64,000 nt of DNA, from the NCBI GenBank assembly GCA_963787345.1, contig CAWBCW010000027.1:248001-312000 (forward strand). The letters are read 5' to 3'. This stretch comes from Bacillus_BD sp963787345 (GTDB lineage Bacteria > Bacillota > Bacilli > Bacillales > Cytobacillaceae). This document shows positions 53,374 through 62,072 of the stretch, one piece after another. The position numbers and the translations under genes are program-made. The notes under the pieces are model-generated. The model did no database searches. It saw only the letters and a list, made by a program, of their open reading frames with translations, and was not told where the DNA came from. Every line of letters starts with the position of its first letter. Position 1 is the stretch's first letter.

Positions 53374-53712
53374 TTTTGTCGCCTCCTTCAGTCATTTCAC
53401 CCTTATTGTATGTAGGCGATGTCGAAAGAAGAATCAATATTTTTACTGTTATGCTTGTTTTCATTAATTAATATTGTTCATTCTTTTCCTTTATTCATGT
53501 CCTTTTGGGATTCAGGAAATCTATTCCGTCTCATTTGCAAAAACCATCTCATGCTTGCTTTTCTCAATAAATACCTTATTTTTTAGCACAGCAACAGATG
53601 ACTATTGAAAGTATTGTTTCAGAAAGAACCGTAAATAATGATTAAAGATAACTTTCATCAAATTCTTTATACAAATAGAACACCCTTAGAAGAATGAGGA
53701 AGGGTGAGAAAA
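53374..53712. other. Intergenic region between the repeat gene and DUF421 gene
   Basis: No gene supported. It contains the leader of the repeat gene with CATACAATA (minus strand, 53404-53412), a candidate mother-cell sigma -10, and AT-rich sequence ahead of the DUF421 gene. Confidence 0.55.
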
Positions 53713-54423
53713 TTGGATCATTTTTGGATTTCTATTTTACGTACAATCGTTGCTTATTTAATTCTAATGATTGTTACCTTGTGGCTAGGAAAACAAGTGA
53801 ATGCCAATCGCAATTATTATAATTTTGCCTTATCGATTACCATAGGTTCCTTTATCGCCAATATGGGCTTTGACTATAATCTTCATTTTATCCCGATGTT
53901 AGCCGCCTTCCTGTCACTAATATGTATTTATTTTATACTTTCCCAAGTTTCTGCCCGCAGCAGAATTCTGAGAAAGTGGTTATCAGGACGACCGTCCGTT
54001 ATAATAGAACAGGGAAAAATTCTAGATTCTAATATGAAAAAAATAAAGTATACATTAGATGATCTGAATCAACAGTTACGGGAGCAAGGAATCTTTGATA
54101 TTACAGAGGTAGAGTATGCCGTTTTAGAAGTGAGTGGAAAACTGTCCGTACTTAAAAAGGATCAATATCAACCTATCGTAAAAAAGCATCTCTTTCCAGC
54201 TAATATTCAATCCAGTCATATCCTCCCAATAGAACTAATTATGGATGGCATGGTTATCGAAAAAAATTTAAAAGAGCCATTTACTAAACAATGGCTCGAT
54301 CAACAATTAAAGCAAAGAAAAGTCCAAGTAAAGGATATTCAATACGCTGTGATTTCCACCAATGGTTCATTGTTTGTGGATCTTTTTACGGATGGTTTAA
54401 CTTCCCCAACAGATATAGAATAA
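53713..54423 (+). CDS. DUF421 (YetF-family) membrane protein
   Basis: About 236 residues. Three N-terminal membrane helices (about 10-90) are followed by a soluble DUF421 region (RPSVIIEQGKIL near 99, then MKKIKYTLDDLNQQLREQG and ILPIELIMDGM). AGGAAGG sits nine bases before TTG 53713; GTG 53704 is in frame but touches that site. YetF relatives occur in spores and may affect membrane processes; function unknown. Confidence 0.82.
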   Translation: MDHFWISILRTIVAYLILMIVTLWLGKQVNANRNYYNFALSITIGSFIANMGFDYNLHFIPMLAAFLSLICIYFILSQVSARSRILRKWLSGRPSVIIEQGKILDSNMKKIKYTLDDLNQQLREQGIFDITEVEYAVLEVSGKLSVLKKDQYQPIVKKHLFPANIQSSHILPIELIMDGMVIEKNLKEPFTKQWLDQQLKQRKVQVKDIQYAVISTNGSLFVDLFTDGLTSPTDIE

Positions 54424-54462
54424 GTCATTGAAAATTTTTAGTTTCTTATACACCTATATCGC

Positions 54463-56787
54463 TTAAGCCTTGCCCATTTTAGATCTCCATATCAATTCTG
54501 GGGTCAGTGGAAGTTGGTTCAACTTAACACCAGCCGCGGTACTTAAACAATTGGCAAGAGCGGCTGGTATACCTAAAAGCCCATGCTCTCCCACACCTCT
54601 AGCACCGTATGGCGCATCGATTTGCGGTGTTGTCACAAAGTCAACCTTATAATGCGGGTTTTCTCCATAATGAATTGGCCGGTAAGTGCGTAACTGCGGA
54701 TTCAGTACTCTTCCCAGATCATCAAAAACAAAAGTTTCTCTTCCTGCAAAAGCTAATCCCATACTCATGGCACCCATTACCTGGCCGCGTGCTGCCATAT
54801 GATTTAATACTGTCCCAATATCGACTACCGTTACGGCTTGAATCAGCTTATAAGTAAAGTCCTTTTTGTCATATTCTACCTCCACAGCGTGAGCAGCAAC
54901 CGTCCATTCTGGTCCTGGCTGTCCCTTCCCAGTTTCCGGGTCTAGAGAAGTCATTCGTCTCAAAATATAATTTCCGTGGCCGATTATTTGACCGCCAATG
55001 GAGTTGCCATTAGGAAATTTATATCCATACACAACCTCTCTCAGATCTAGCCCGATTTTAGGATCATCTCTTAAAAATACTCGTTCGTAAGCTACCTCGA
55101 GATCTTCTGTTGACACTCTAAGAACACATGCTGCAATCTCTTTAATCTGTCGTATGACATCTTCTGCTGCCTCCAACACCGCCCTTCCGCCCATAAACGT
55201 ACCGCGGCTGGCAACGGTTTTCCAATGCTCTGGTGTCGTTTGCGTTTGAATTTTCATTTTCACATGGACTTTGTCCACCCCCATTTTTAATCGTTCCGCA
55301 AGAATTTGCGCCAGAACCGTCTTTGTTCCTGTTCCAATTTCGACCACGCCTGAGATTAAATTAACACTTCCATCGGGATTAAACGTTAGAATTACACCTG
55401 AACTTGCATCAGTATCAATTGTAGAAGTTTTCCAACTGCATGCGATTCCTTTAACTCTTATTCTTCTTTCATCAATTTCTTGAATTTGCCCCTCTTCCCA
55501 ACGGATCATTTCCTTCAACCGTTCGATACAAGCAGGTACATTCCCCACATTACTTTTGTTCAACAAAACCTGTGTTGGCGTTGTATGTCCAGGAAGGATT
55601 GCATTTTTTTCCCGTAATTGGAGCCGATCCATCCCCAATTTATCTGCCAACATATCCATCGTCCGTTCAAATGCAAACAAGACCTCTGAATGTCCAAATC
55701 CTCGAAAAGGACTACCATACGGATGGTTCGTATAGACACAAAGTGAATCACACCAAACATTTTCAATATTGTAGGGACCTGTACAATCGACCCCGCCAGC
55801 CCGACTGACGTCGATCGCCTTATCTGAATAAGCACCACCATCAAATAGGTACAAGATTTCTGCAGCCTGGATCATCCCATCGGCTGTACAGCCTAGTTTG
55901 ACTGTCGCCTCGAGACCAACATGACAAGGGGCCGTCGTTAAGTCTTCTTCCCTTGTATATACAATTTTTACTCGTCTTCCCCCTACCGCTCTCGATGCAA
56001 GATACGCTAAAATTTCCCATTGTATCGGAGCCTTTCCCCCATACGCTCCGCCAACTAAAGGCGTCTCAACTATAATTTTCCCAATCTCAATTTGAAAATA
56101 AATACTGAGCAATCTTTTGACCATAAATGGAGCTTGTGAAGATGTTGTGATATGAATATAACCTTCTTGATCTATTTCTGCTGTCGCGCTTCTCGTTTCC
56201 ATCGCAGCATGACTAGATGGTGAAAAAGAATAAGTTTCTTCTACAACGACTTCACCCATCGACCATCCTTGTTTCATATTGCCCTTACGGATCTTGGTCA
56301 CATTTGAAATATTCGAATGCGGTACTGGATAGGCAGTCCCTATCTTTTCATATGAAGCTAGGTTTTCATGAAGGAGTGGTGCCTCTGGTTTTAGTGCTTC
56401 TAATGGGGAATTCACAACCGGTAGAAGGTCATACTTTACATCAATAGCATCGGCTGCTTTTTTCGCTAAAGCAACGGTATCCGCAACAACAAGAGCGACG
56501 GGTTCACCGTGATAACGAACTCTGTCGACAGCAAGTGGAGGACGATCTCTAATTTCCTCCCCCGTTAAAGGCAAATCAGGACTTCCTAAAAGAATAGCCC
56601 TGACTCCTGGTATTTTTTTTGCTTCTGTCACATCAATAGAAACAATTTTGGCGTGTCCATATGGACTTATAACCATCCTTGCATGAAGAGTAGCAGGTCC
56701 AGCTAGTTCATCAGCCGTATACTTCGCCCTTCCAGTTACTTTTTCAAAGGCATCTTTACGGATGACACTTTTCCCAATGATCTTCAC
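54463..56787 (-). CDS. Molybdopterin-binding subunit of a molybdenum hydroxylase (xanthine dehydrogenase family)
   Basis: A 774-residue large subunit like PucD/XdhD/CoxL. IGKSVIRKDAFEKVTGRAKY opens the aldehyde oxidase a/b hammerhead domain; GGAYGGK and GSPFRGFGHSE line the Mo site, and the catalytic Glu is in ARGVGEHGLLG near the end. GGGGG before GTG 56787 is preferred to a frame reaching 56844. Substrate is not readable; B. subtilis relatives act on purines. It is separated from its FAD and Fe-S subunits by the repeat gene and a DUF421 gene. Confidence 0.9.
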   Translation of the reverse strand: MKIIGKSVIRKDAFEKVTGRAKYTADELAGPATLHARMVISPYGHAKIVSIDVTEAKKIPGVRAILLGSPDLPLTGEEIRDRPPLAVDRVRYHGEPVALVVADTVALAKKAADAIDVKYDLLPVVNSPLEALKPEAPLLHENLASYEKIGTAYPVPHSNISNVTKIRKGNMKQGWSMGEVVVEETYSFSPSSHAAMETRSATAEIDQEGYIHITTSSQAPFMVKRLLSIYFQIEIGKIIVETPLVGGAYGGKAPIQWEILAYLASRAVGGRRVKIVYTREEDLTTAPCHVGLEATVKLGCTADGMIQAAEILYLFDGGAYSDKAIDVSRAGGVDCTGPYNIENVWCDSLCVYTNHPYGSPFRGFGHSEVLFAFERTMDMLADKLGMDRLQLREKNAILPGHTTPTQVLLNKSNVGNVPACIERLKEMIRWEEGQIQEIDERRIRVKGIACSWKTSTIDTDASSGVILTFNPDGSVNLISGVVEIGTGTKTVLAQILAERLKMGVDKVHVKMKIQTQTTPEHWKTVASRGTFMGGRAVLEAAEDVIRQIKEIAACVLRVSTEDLEVAYERVFLRDDPKIGLDLREVVYGYKFPNGNSIGGQIIGHGNYILRRMTSLDPETGKGQPGPEWTVAAHAVEVEYDKKDFTYKLIQAVTVVDIGTVLNHMAARGQVMGAMSMGLAFAGRETFVFDDLGRVLNPQLRTYRPIHYGENPHYKVDFVTTPQIDAPYGARGVGEHGLLGIPAALANCLSTAAGVKLNQLPLTPELIWRSKMGKA

Positions 56788-56896
56788 TCGATCACCCCCA
56801 TTTTCTCTTTTATCAATGTATGAATGGTATTGAATTTTAATCATAGATTTAAAGGGGAATATTTCGATGAATTAAAAACCCTTTATCTAGGAATTG

Positions 56897-56933
56897 AAAA
56901 TAGCCCAGTCAAATCATGACTGGGCTATTTTTT
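56897..56933. terminator. Terminator after the Phe/Gly-rich gene
   Basis: AAAATAGCCCAGTCA and TGACTGGGCTATTTT form a strong stem. Confidence 0.85.
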
Positions 56934-57052
56934 ATCTATTTACCGAGATTGGCTAAAATATAGAATATATTAATTTTAGAACCAATGATTTATTCATACT
57001 TTCGTGTGAGAAATATTAATAGTAGTATGGATAACCATATCCATATCCATAA

Positions 57053-57382
57053 CTACGGGTAACCATAACCATAACCCGGATAACCATAGCCATAGCCATA
57101 ACCCGGATAACCATATCCATATCCCGGGTAACCAAAGCCACCCAATGCACTGCCCAATAATAATCCTCCTGCAAGTCCTCCTAAAAATGGAAAGCCAAAC
57201 GGTCTCCCAAAGCCAAATGGTCTCCCAAAGCCAAATGGTCTTCCAAAGCCTCCAAAGCCAAACGGTCTTCCAAAGCCTCCAAATGGTCTTCCAAAGCCCC
57301 CAAAGCCAAATGGTCTTCTTCCAAAAATTCTTTCCTCACTCTCATGTGTTTGAATAGGCTCAAGCTCAAGTTGACTGTACAT
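57053..57382 (-). CDS. Phe/Gly/Tyr-rich low-complexity protein, frameshifted at the C-terminus
   Basis: A 109-residue protein: a charged head, then FGRPFGFG-type repeats (24-65), a hydrophobic LGGLAGGLLLGSALGG (68-84), and GYPGYGYGYP repeats to a TAG stop. Just past the stop the repeat continues in another frame (YGYGYGYPYYY then a stop at about 57015), so a one-base insertion seems to have cut off 11-13 residues. The ribosome site is GAGGAGGAG. Probably a spore-surface protein; the leader resembles that of the gene at 52852. Confidence 0.7.
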   Translation of the reverse strand: MYSQLELEPIQTHESEERIFGRRPFGFGGFGRPFGGFGRPFGFGGFGRPFGFGRPFGFGRPFGFPFLGGLAGGLLLGSALGGFGYPGYGYGYPGYGYGYGYPGYGYGYP

Positions 57383-57745
57383 ACTTTTATCTCCTCCTCA
57401 AGTCATTTCACAAATAGTGTATGTGTCCATGACATATGCTGAATAGATGAGTGCCTACTTATCTTCATTATTTGAGAAGTTTTTTTATTTGTGTTTAATA
57501 GTAAGAATTCCTCATAACCGTCAGTTCTTTAATCCCTTGTCCAACCACTTTTATTAATGGAATATGTAATCCCTAAAGAGGGATAATTTCCAATCTTTAA
57601 AATCTGGTCCTGATGCTAAATGCTTTTTTTCAACAAAGAAATATTCTAACAATCTAAAAAGCTCTGCTTTCCTATTTGCAGAGCTTTTTAGATTGTTTTC
57701 TGCCGAATTGGAAAGAAAACAATTTCTTAATCTATCACCCGGAAT
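57383..57745. other. Intergenic region with leader and terminator
   Basis: No gene supported. It holds the leader with CATACACTA (minus strand, 57415-57423) and, further on, the terminator hairpin at 57650-57695. Confidence 0.55.
57650..57695. terminator. Terminator of the YlbF-family pseudogene
   Basis: CAATCTAAAAAGCTCTGC and GCAGAGCTTTTTAGATTG form a perfect 18-base stem. Confidence 0.9.
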
Positions 57746-58104
57746 TTATTTTTCAACCAGTTGACCGTACAATTCCTCCAAGGGTTTTGAAATGACTTTA
57801 TTCAATTCTACCATCAGCATATTTACTTGATAATCAGCTTCCATTAAGCGTTTAATCTTTTCATTTTGCTGGGCAACCGCCTCCATATTTTGTAAAGCTA
57901 CAACTTCTTGCTGCCCAATTTCCTGACCCTGTCATTTGTTTTTGCTGTAATTGAGAATTTAAATGGTTCATTTGATTAAATATCTGTTTTGCTTGTGGGT
58001 CTTTATTTAGTTCCATACAAAGTCTTTGTAAACTTTTATACTCATCGCTCTCACGAAAAATCCTTTTCGAAATACATTGCTGCCTCCAATATATTTTCGG
58101 ACAT
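57746..58104 (-). pseudogene. YlbF/YmcA-family protein gene with two frameshifts
   Basis: Joining three frames gives about 119 residues: MSENILEAAMYFEKDF, then SDEYKSLQRL and NKDPQAKQIFNQM, then a helical segment EVVALQNMEAVAQQNEKIKR and a LEELYGQLVEK end. This is the all-helical YlbF/YmcA/YheA pattern. One extra T in a five-T run (about 58050) and one extra G in GGG (about 57937) break it. The reading frames are otherwise clean, so either recent mutation or sequencing error. The leader matches the two glycine-rich genes. Confidence 0.75.
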
Positions 58105-58323
58105 ACCAACATTTCCTTCCTGTATGAAATTTTGGTGCTTTTTATTACCCCATTAGGTTTCAAAATAGTGTATGTATCCCATTTGAAAAAGAGTAGGCCT
58201 TTGCCTGTAGAAATCCATTCTAAAAAACTTTTCGAGGATTATTGTAGGAATCAACTTATATTTTCAAGCATATATCTTCGTTGAGACTTTTAATAATTTA
58301 TCATTTTGATTCGAGGTGTTGGT

Positions 58324-58662
58324 ATGGAGAGAATTGGAAAAGACGAATTCACACCGGGGTTTGTAACGCATCATAATCATGGTTCTGTTGACTACACATC
58401 TGTAAATGCCGGGCATGTTCATCAATGTTTAGATGTTACTTCTCCTCCTATTAAAACTGAGGATGGGAATCACATTCATTATACGGAAGGATATGTATTA
58501 TTTGAGGATGGACATAATCATCACTATCGTGCATATTCAGGCCCTGCTATCCCTGTGGGAAACGGTATGCATGTTCATTATTATGACTTTTACACGACAG
58601 AGAATAACGGGCATCGACACCATATAAAAGGTGTTGACCAACCTGCCCCCGGTAATAAATAA
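58324..58662 (+). CDS. ymaF: YmaF-family protein
   Basis: A 112-residue histidine-rich protein with repeated HxHx patterns (THHNHGS, AGHVHQ, GNHIHYTEG, DGHNHHYRAYSG, GMHVHYYD, NGHRHHIKG). This is the YmaF family, unknown function; the histidines suggest metal binding. GAGGTG before 58324 sets the start. Position next to spore-type genes is compatible with a coat protein. Confidence 0.82.
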   Translation: MERIGKDEFTPGFVTHHNHGSVDYTSVNAGHVHQCLDVTSPPIKTEDGNHIHYTEGYVLFEDGHNHHYRAYSGPAIPVGNGMHVHYYDFYTTENNGHRHHIKGVDQPAPGNK

Positions 58663-58817
58663 CGCAAAGGCAGAAAAAGACATTTATTGTTGCTTAATGC
58701 AGCCACTAATTTATTACATGACTAGTGGCTTTAAGCTTTTTTACTGGATTAGATGATTTCAATGTCCACTAACTCTATAAACTCTCTCGTATTTCTCTCT
58801 TAAAGCAAAACTCCAGT

Positions 58818-59525
58818 TTAATTATCCTTCCCCGGATTATAGTAATAAGGATCATGGTTATGGTCCGTTAATTCATTATTATCAATATATAACTTTCCAT
58901 TTTCTAATAAAGTAGCTAACATAATATTCTTTACAGCTTTCCCCATTTTTTCAACCTCATTTAATAACCAGTTCTGTTCTAGTTGTAGATATTTTAAATT
59001 AGCATGAATAATTTGCCCATCCATAATTAATGGAATGGGCAAATATTCTCTGTTTACATTTAATTTTAAATCATTGGGTTGTACGGGCCGATATGGGGAC
59101 TTAGGAATAACACTCAAGTTCCCTGTCTCTTCCATTATCGCCATAGCAATATTTCGAGTGTCCGTAAATCCTTTTACTCTCAAATGTGATAATAATTCAT
59201 TCATAGGCATACGTACTTTTTTCAGACCCTTTCGGTCGATATCTCCATTGCGAATCAACACGGTAGGGTTCTCATATATAATCCATCGGAATTTATTATG
59301 TAATGATAAACGGACAAATAGTTTATATATAAGGACAATGATTCCAGCATAGGCGATTGCTTTTCCGATATGATTAACTTCCACAGGGGCACTAATAATA
59401 TTAGTAAGGACAAAGATATACAATAAGTCGAAAGTATGCATTTGAGAAACAGCCTTTTTACCGGTCATTTTTAAAAAGAGAAATCCTGCCGTAACAACCA
59501 ATAAGGCATTATAAAACATTTCCAT
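58818..59525 (-). CDS. DUF421 (YetF-family) membrane protein, second copy
   Basis: A 235-residue relative of the gene at 53713: three N-terminal helices, GKKAVSQMHTFDLLYI near 22, then NPTVLIRNGDIDRKGLKKVRM and IPLIMDGQII. The two copies flank the glycine-rich and molybdenum genes. Function unknown. Confidence 0.85.
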   Translation of the reverse strand: MEMFYNALLVVTAGFLFLKMTGKKAVSQMHTFDLLYIFVLTNIISAPVEVNHIGKAIAYAGIIVLIYKLFVRLSLHNKFRWIIYENPTVLIRNGDIDRKGLKKVRMPMNELLSHLRVKGFTDTRNIAMAIMEETGNLSVIPKSPYRPVQPNDLKLNVNREYLPIPLIMDGQIIHANLKYLQLEQNWLLNEVEKMGKAVKNIMLATLLENGKLYIDNNELTDHNHDPYYYNPGKDN

Positions 59526-59767
59526 TTTCTCTCCAGCCTTCCGTAAAATCTCTTATGAAAACAAACGATATCGTTAGTATTTGGAGTTTCTTCTGAAGCT
59601 AAACATAAAGAGTGATTATATTAGACAGAACATTAACTAGGTAGTCAGCTGTCAATGAAAGAAAATCCATTTTATCTTGAATTAAAATGGGTTAACTTAT
59701 TAATAAAAAATTAAGGTCATTTTGGTCCATTCTGAATAGGATGATGAAGAGAAGAGGTGAACTTTCC

Positions 59768-60217
59768 TTGTCAAAAACTAACATAGAAAAAGAATATCAT
59801 GTCATTGCATCTATTCAGCGAGATATAAACCTTGCTCTTGCCTTTTTATTATTATCGGGACAGCTTACCATCAGAGGGGTCATTGTCACTTCAGGTGGAT
59901 TTAGTATTACACTAACCGGACCCATTGTTGGCGGAGCCCGAACAGAAGCTAAATCGGGAAATATGGCAATCAATACAATGATTGATACAATTGATGTCAT
60001 TATTTCCATCTTATTGATACTAGATGAAATAAGGCTAGTTGGTGTATTAGTTGGACCAGGAAGGCTTTCATTGCCTGTCAGCGGACCGATCTTTGGAGAA
60101 CCATTAAACGAACCCTCCCTTCCAATAGTAAGAGATAGTTATCACTTTTTTCATCAAATGTTATCGACACATTTTGATATTGACCCAAGACTATTTAGAA
60201 ATGTAGAAAAGGAATGA
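59768..60217 (+). CDS. Hypothetical protein with an internal duplicated motif
   Basis: About 149 residues from TTG 59768 (GAGGTGAA upstream); an ATG at 59741 is in frame but lacks a site. Two similar blocks appear: RGVIVTSGGFSITLTGPIVG (near 44) and VGVLVGPGRLSLPVSGPIFG (near 99), each after a hydrophobic helix. No family recognised. The stop is next to the start of a small membrane peptide gene. Confidence 0.65.
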   Translation: MSKTNIEKEYHVIASIQRDINLALAFLLLSGQLTIRGVIVTSGGFSITLTGPIVGGARTEAKSGNMAINTMIDTIDVIISILLILDEIRLVGVLVGPGRLSLPVSGPIFGEPLNEPSLPIVRDSYHFFHQMLSTHFDIDPRLFRNVEKE

Positions 60218-60222
60218 TGAAC

Positions 60223-60342
60223 ATGACTCTAAATAAATTACCCGTCATAAAATTATCTGAAAGCAGCATTTACTTTGTCGCCTTAGTGGTCCTTACATTT
60301 ATTTTCTTCTTTACACGTGAAGAAACAAGTAATCAAGCTTAA
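60223..60342 (+). CDS. Small single-helix membrane peptide
   Basis: A 39-residue peptide: LNKLPVIKLSESS, one hydrophobic helix IYFVALVVLTFIFFF, then TREETSNQA. AAAAGGA is nine bases upstream; an in-frame ATG at 60217 overlaps the previous stop. Probably co-translated with the preceding gene. Unknown function. Confidence 0.6.
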   Translation: MTLNKLPVIKLSESSIYFVALVVLTFIFFFTREETSNQA

Positions 60343-60541
60343 CGATATTTAATCATACTTACAAAAATCGTCGAATAACCATTTGGTTTTCAATAAACTG
60401 CTCATTCTATCATAAGATGAACAGATGTCTTGATTTATAGTGGAAAATAGGGTTGTCATTATTAATGTACAACCACTATCAACCCTCTTGTGTTCCAACT
60501 TCCCCGATAAACGTTAAAGAAAATCCGTATACGATCATAAT

Positions 60542-60589
60542 AAAAGGCACCGGGCATCTTCCATTTTCCGGAAGGGCCCAGTACCCTTT
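60542..60589 (-). terminator. Terminator of the amylase-like gene
   Basis: A long imperfect stem (AAAGG...GGGC...TTCC with GGAA...GCCC...CCTTT), ending in TTTT on the minus strand. Confidence 0.75.
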
Positions 60590-60596
60590 GCTAGAC

Positions 60597-62072
60597 TTAT
60601 TGTTTACGAGATTTTCTGTAGACAAGGTATAAAAACACTCCAAATAAAATGGGAACTGAGGCAGTTGCCACAATAAAAGTCATATTTATCCCTGTTTTTT
60701 CTTGCAGCAAATAGATTTCGGATTCATCGCGACCCATTGTGATCACATACTCACCGTTATCACTCCGAACTAAATCTCCATTTAAAACCCCTCTTAACTC
60801 CATATCATCGACAAGCTCTTTTGCTGGAACCGTTACCGTTTGAGTTTTCGTTGTACTATTAATAGCAACAACTGATATTTGATCTTCATATTTCCGCTTA
60901 TAAACCGCAAACCCATCTTTTTCATATAGGACCTTCATCTCTCCTCTAGTAAGGGCCGGCAATTGTGAACGAATATCCCCAATCTTTGTTATATATTCAA
61001 TTAATTCAGGATCTGTTCTGAAATTCATTTGGCGGTCGTTATCTGGCGGAGCTCCACCATCTAACGCAATTTCACTGCCATACAACACAATTGGAGTTCC
61101 TGGTGTTGTATAAAGAAAGGTTAAAGCTTGTCTCCAACGTGGTCCGGGATGTTCGTTCTTTTCAATCATCTGACGGGTAAACCTAGACATTTGTTCATTA
61201 TCAATAAATGTCCCAATGAATCCAGAGTTTTCAATTAGGTTCTTATTCTCGTCAATCAGTGAAAATAATGTTGTAAATGCATGATTCGGTTCATGAAAGA
61301 CCCTTCTTAATTCATCATTCAATTCGTAGTCTGTAACCCCATCGATTCCTGCTTCTAAATAAGCTTGAGGATCTTTGAGCTTAGATTCACCTAGAAGATA
61401 AATATTTTTCTTAACTGATTTGACACTTTCTGAAAACTCTTTAACAAAATCAACAGGAAGTCCGTCTATGGAGTGGATCCGATATCCATCAATATCCGTT
61501 TCTTCTATCCACCATTGGGAGGCATCCATGATATACTGCTTTGCAGCGGAATGTTCAAAATTGATTGGTCGTAAATCATTCTCACCTTTGTCCGTCAGCC
61601 ACTCTTCTTTTGCCTGGTCATTTACCCATGGGTGCTGAGAACCTACATGACTAACAGCCAAATCTACCATGATTTTTAAATCACGCTGATGTGCTTGAGC
61701 TATTAATTCTTTAAATTCATCCATCGTGCCGAAGTGCTTGTCTACCTCATAAAAATTTTGTACTCCAAACCCGAGATAATCCCCTTCCACATGTTCAAAA
61801 ACAGGAGATAATAAAATCGTTGTAAAACCCATTTCTTTTATGTAATCTAACTTCTCAACAATTCCTCTAAAATCCCCGCCATGGTAAGCATCCGGATCTT
61901 CCATATTAACATTAAGGTCATTGCTTCCGTCGGCATTATGAAAACGATCAATGATAATATAATAAATCGTTTCATCCCCCCAACTTCGATTCTGATTTTG
62001 GGCAGCTCCCACAAATACCCCATTTGTTATAAGAATAATTAGAAAAATGATGGAACAAACCGCTTTCTTCAC
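60597..62072 (-). CDS. Membrane-anchored GH13 alpha-amylase-like protein, predicted inactive
   Basis: A 491-residue exported protein from GTG 62072 (GGGGGG upstream). Signal peptide at 1-23, GH13 barrel (about 30-375), a beta domain, and a C-terminal helix (about 464-485) followed by YRKSRKQ. Region I is VDLAVSHVG. Region II is DGYRIHSID, so the nucleophile Asp is His200 (CAC). Glu229 in LLGES matches the acid/base. Region IV is IDNEQMSRF, so the NHD is NEQ and the stabilising Asp is Gln294. Two of three catalytic residues are lost, so hydrolysis is unlikely. It may bind glucan or act at the cell surface. Confidence 0.85.
   Translation of the reverse strand: MKKAVCSIIFLIILITNGVFVGAAQNQNRSWGDETIYYIIIDRFHNADGSNDLNVNMEDPDAYHGGDFRGIVEKLDYIKEMGFTTILLSPVFEHVEGDYLGFGVQNFYEVDKHFGTMDEFKELIAQAHQRDLKIMVDLAVSHVGSQHPWVNDQAKEEWLTDKGENDLRPINFEHSAAKQYIMDASQWWIEETDIDGYRIHSIDGLPVDFVKEFSESVKSVKKNIYLLGESKLKDPQAYLEAGIDGVTDYELNDELRRVFHEPNHAFTTLFSLIDENKNLIENSGFIGTFIDNEQMSRFTRQMIEKNEHPGPRWRQALTFLYTTPGTPIVLYGSEIALDGGAPPDNDRQMNFRTDPELIEYITKIGDIRSQLPALTRGEMKVLYEKDGFAVYKRKYEDQISVVAINSTTKTQTVTVPAKELVDDMELRGVLNGDLVRSDNGEYVITMGRDESEIYLLQEKTGINMTFIVATASVPILFGVFLYLVYRKSRKQ

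Noticed and set aside
52848..53471. Long open frames on the plus strand and in another minus frame across the 30-bp repeats
   Set aside because: They are a by-product of a repeat unit divisible by three; only the minus frame ending at 52852 has a proper ribosome site and non-repeat head and tail.
57145..57357. Plus-strand Gln/Ser-rich repeat frame
   Set aside because: It is the complement of the FGRPFGFG repeats; the minus frame has the GAGGAGGAG ribosome site.
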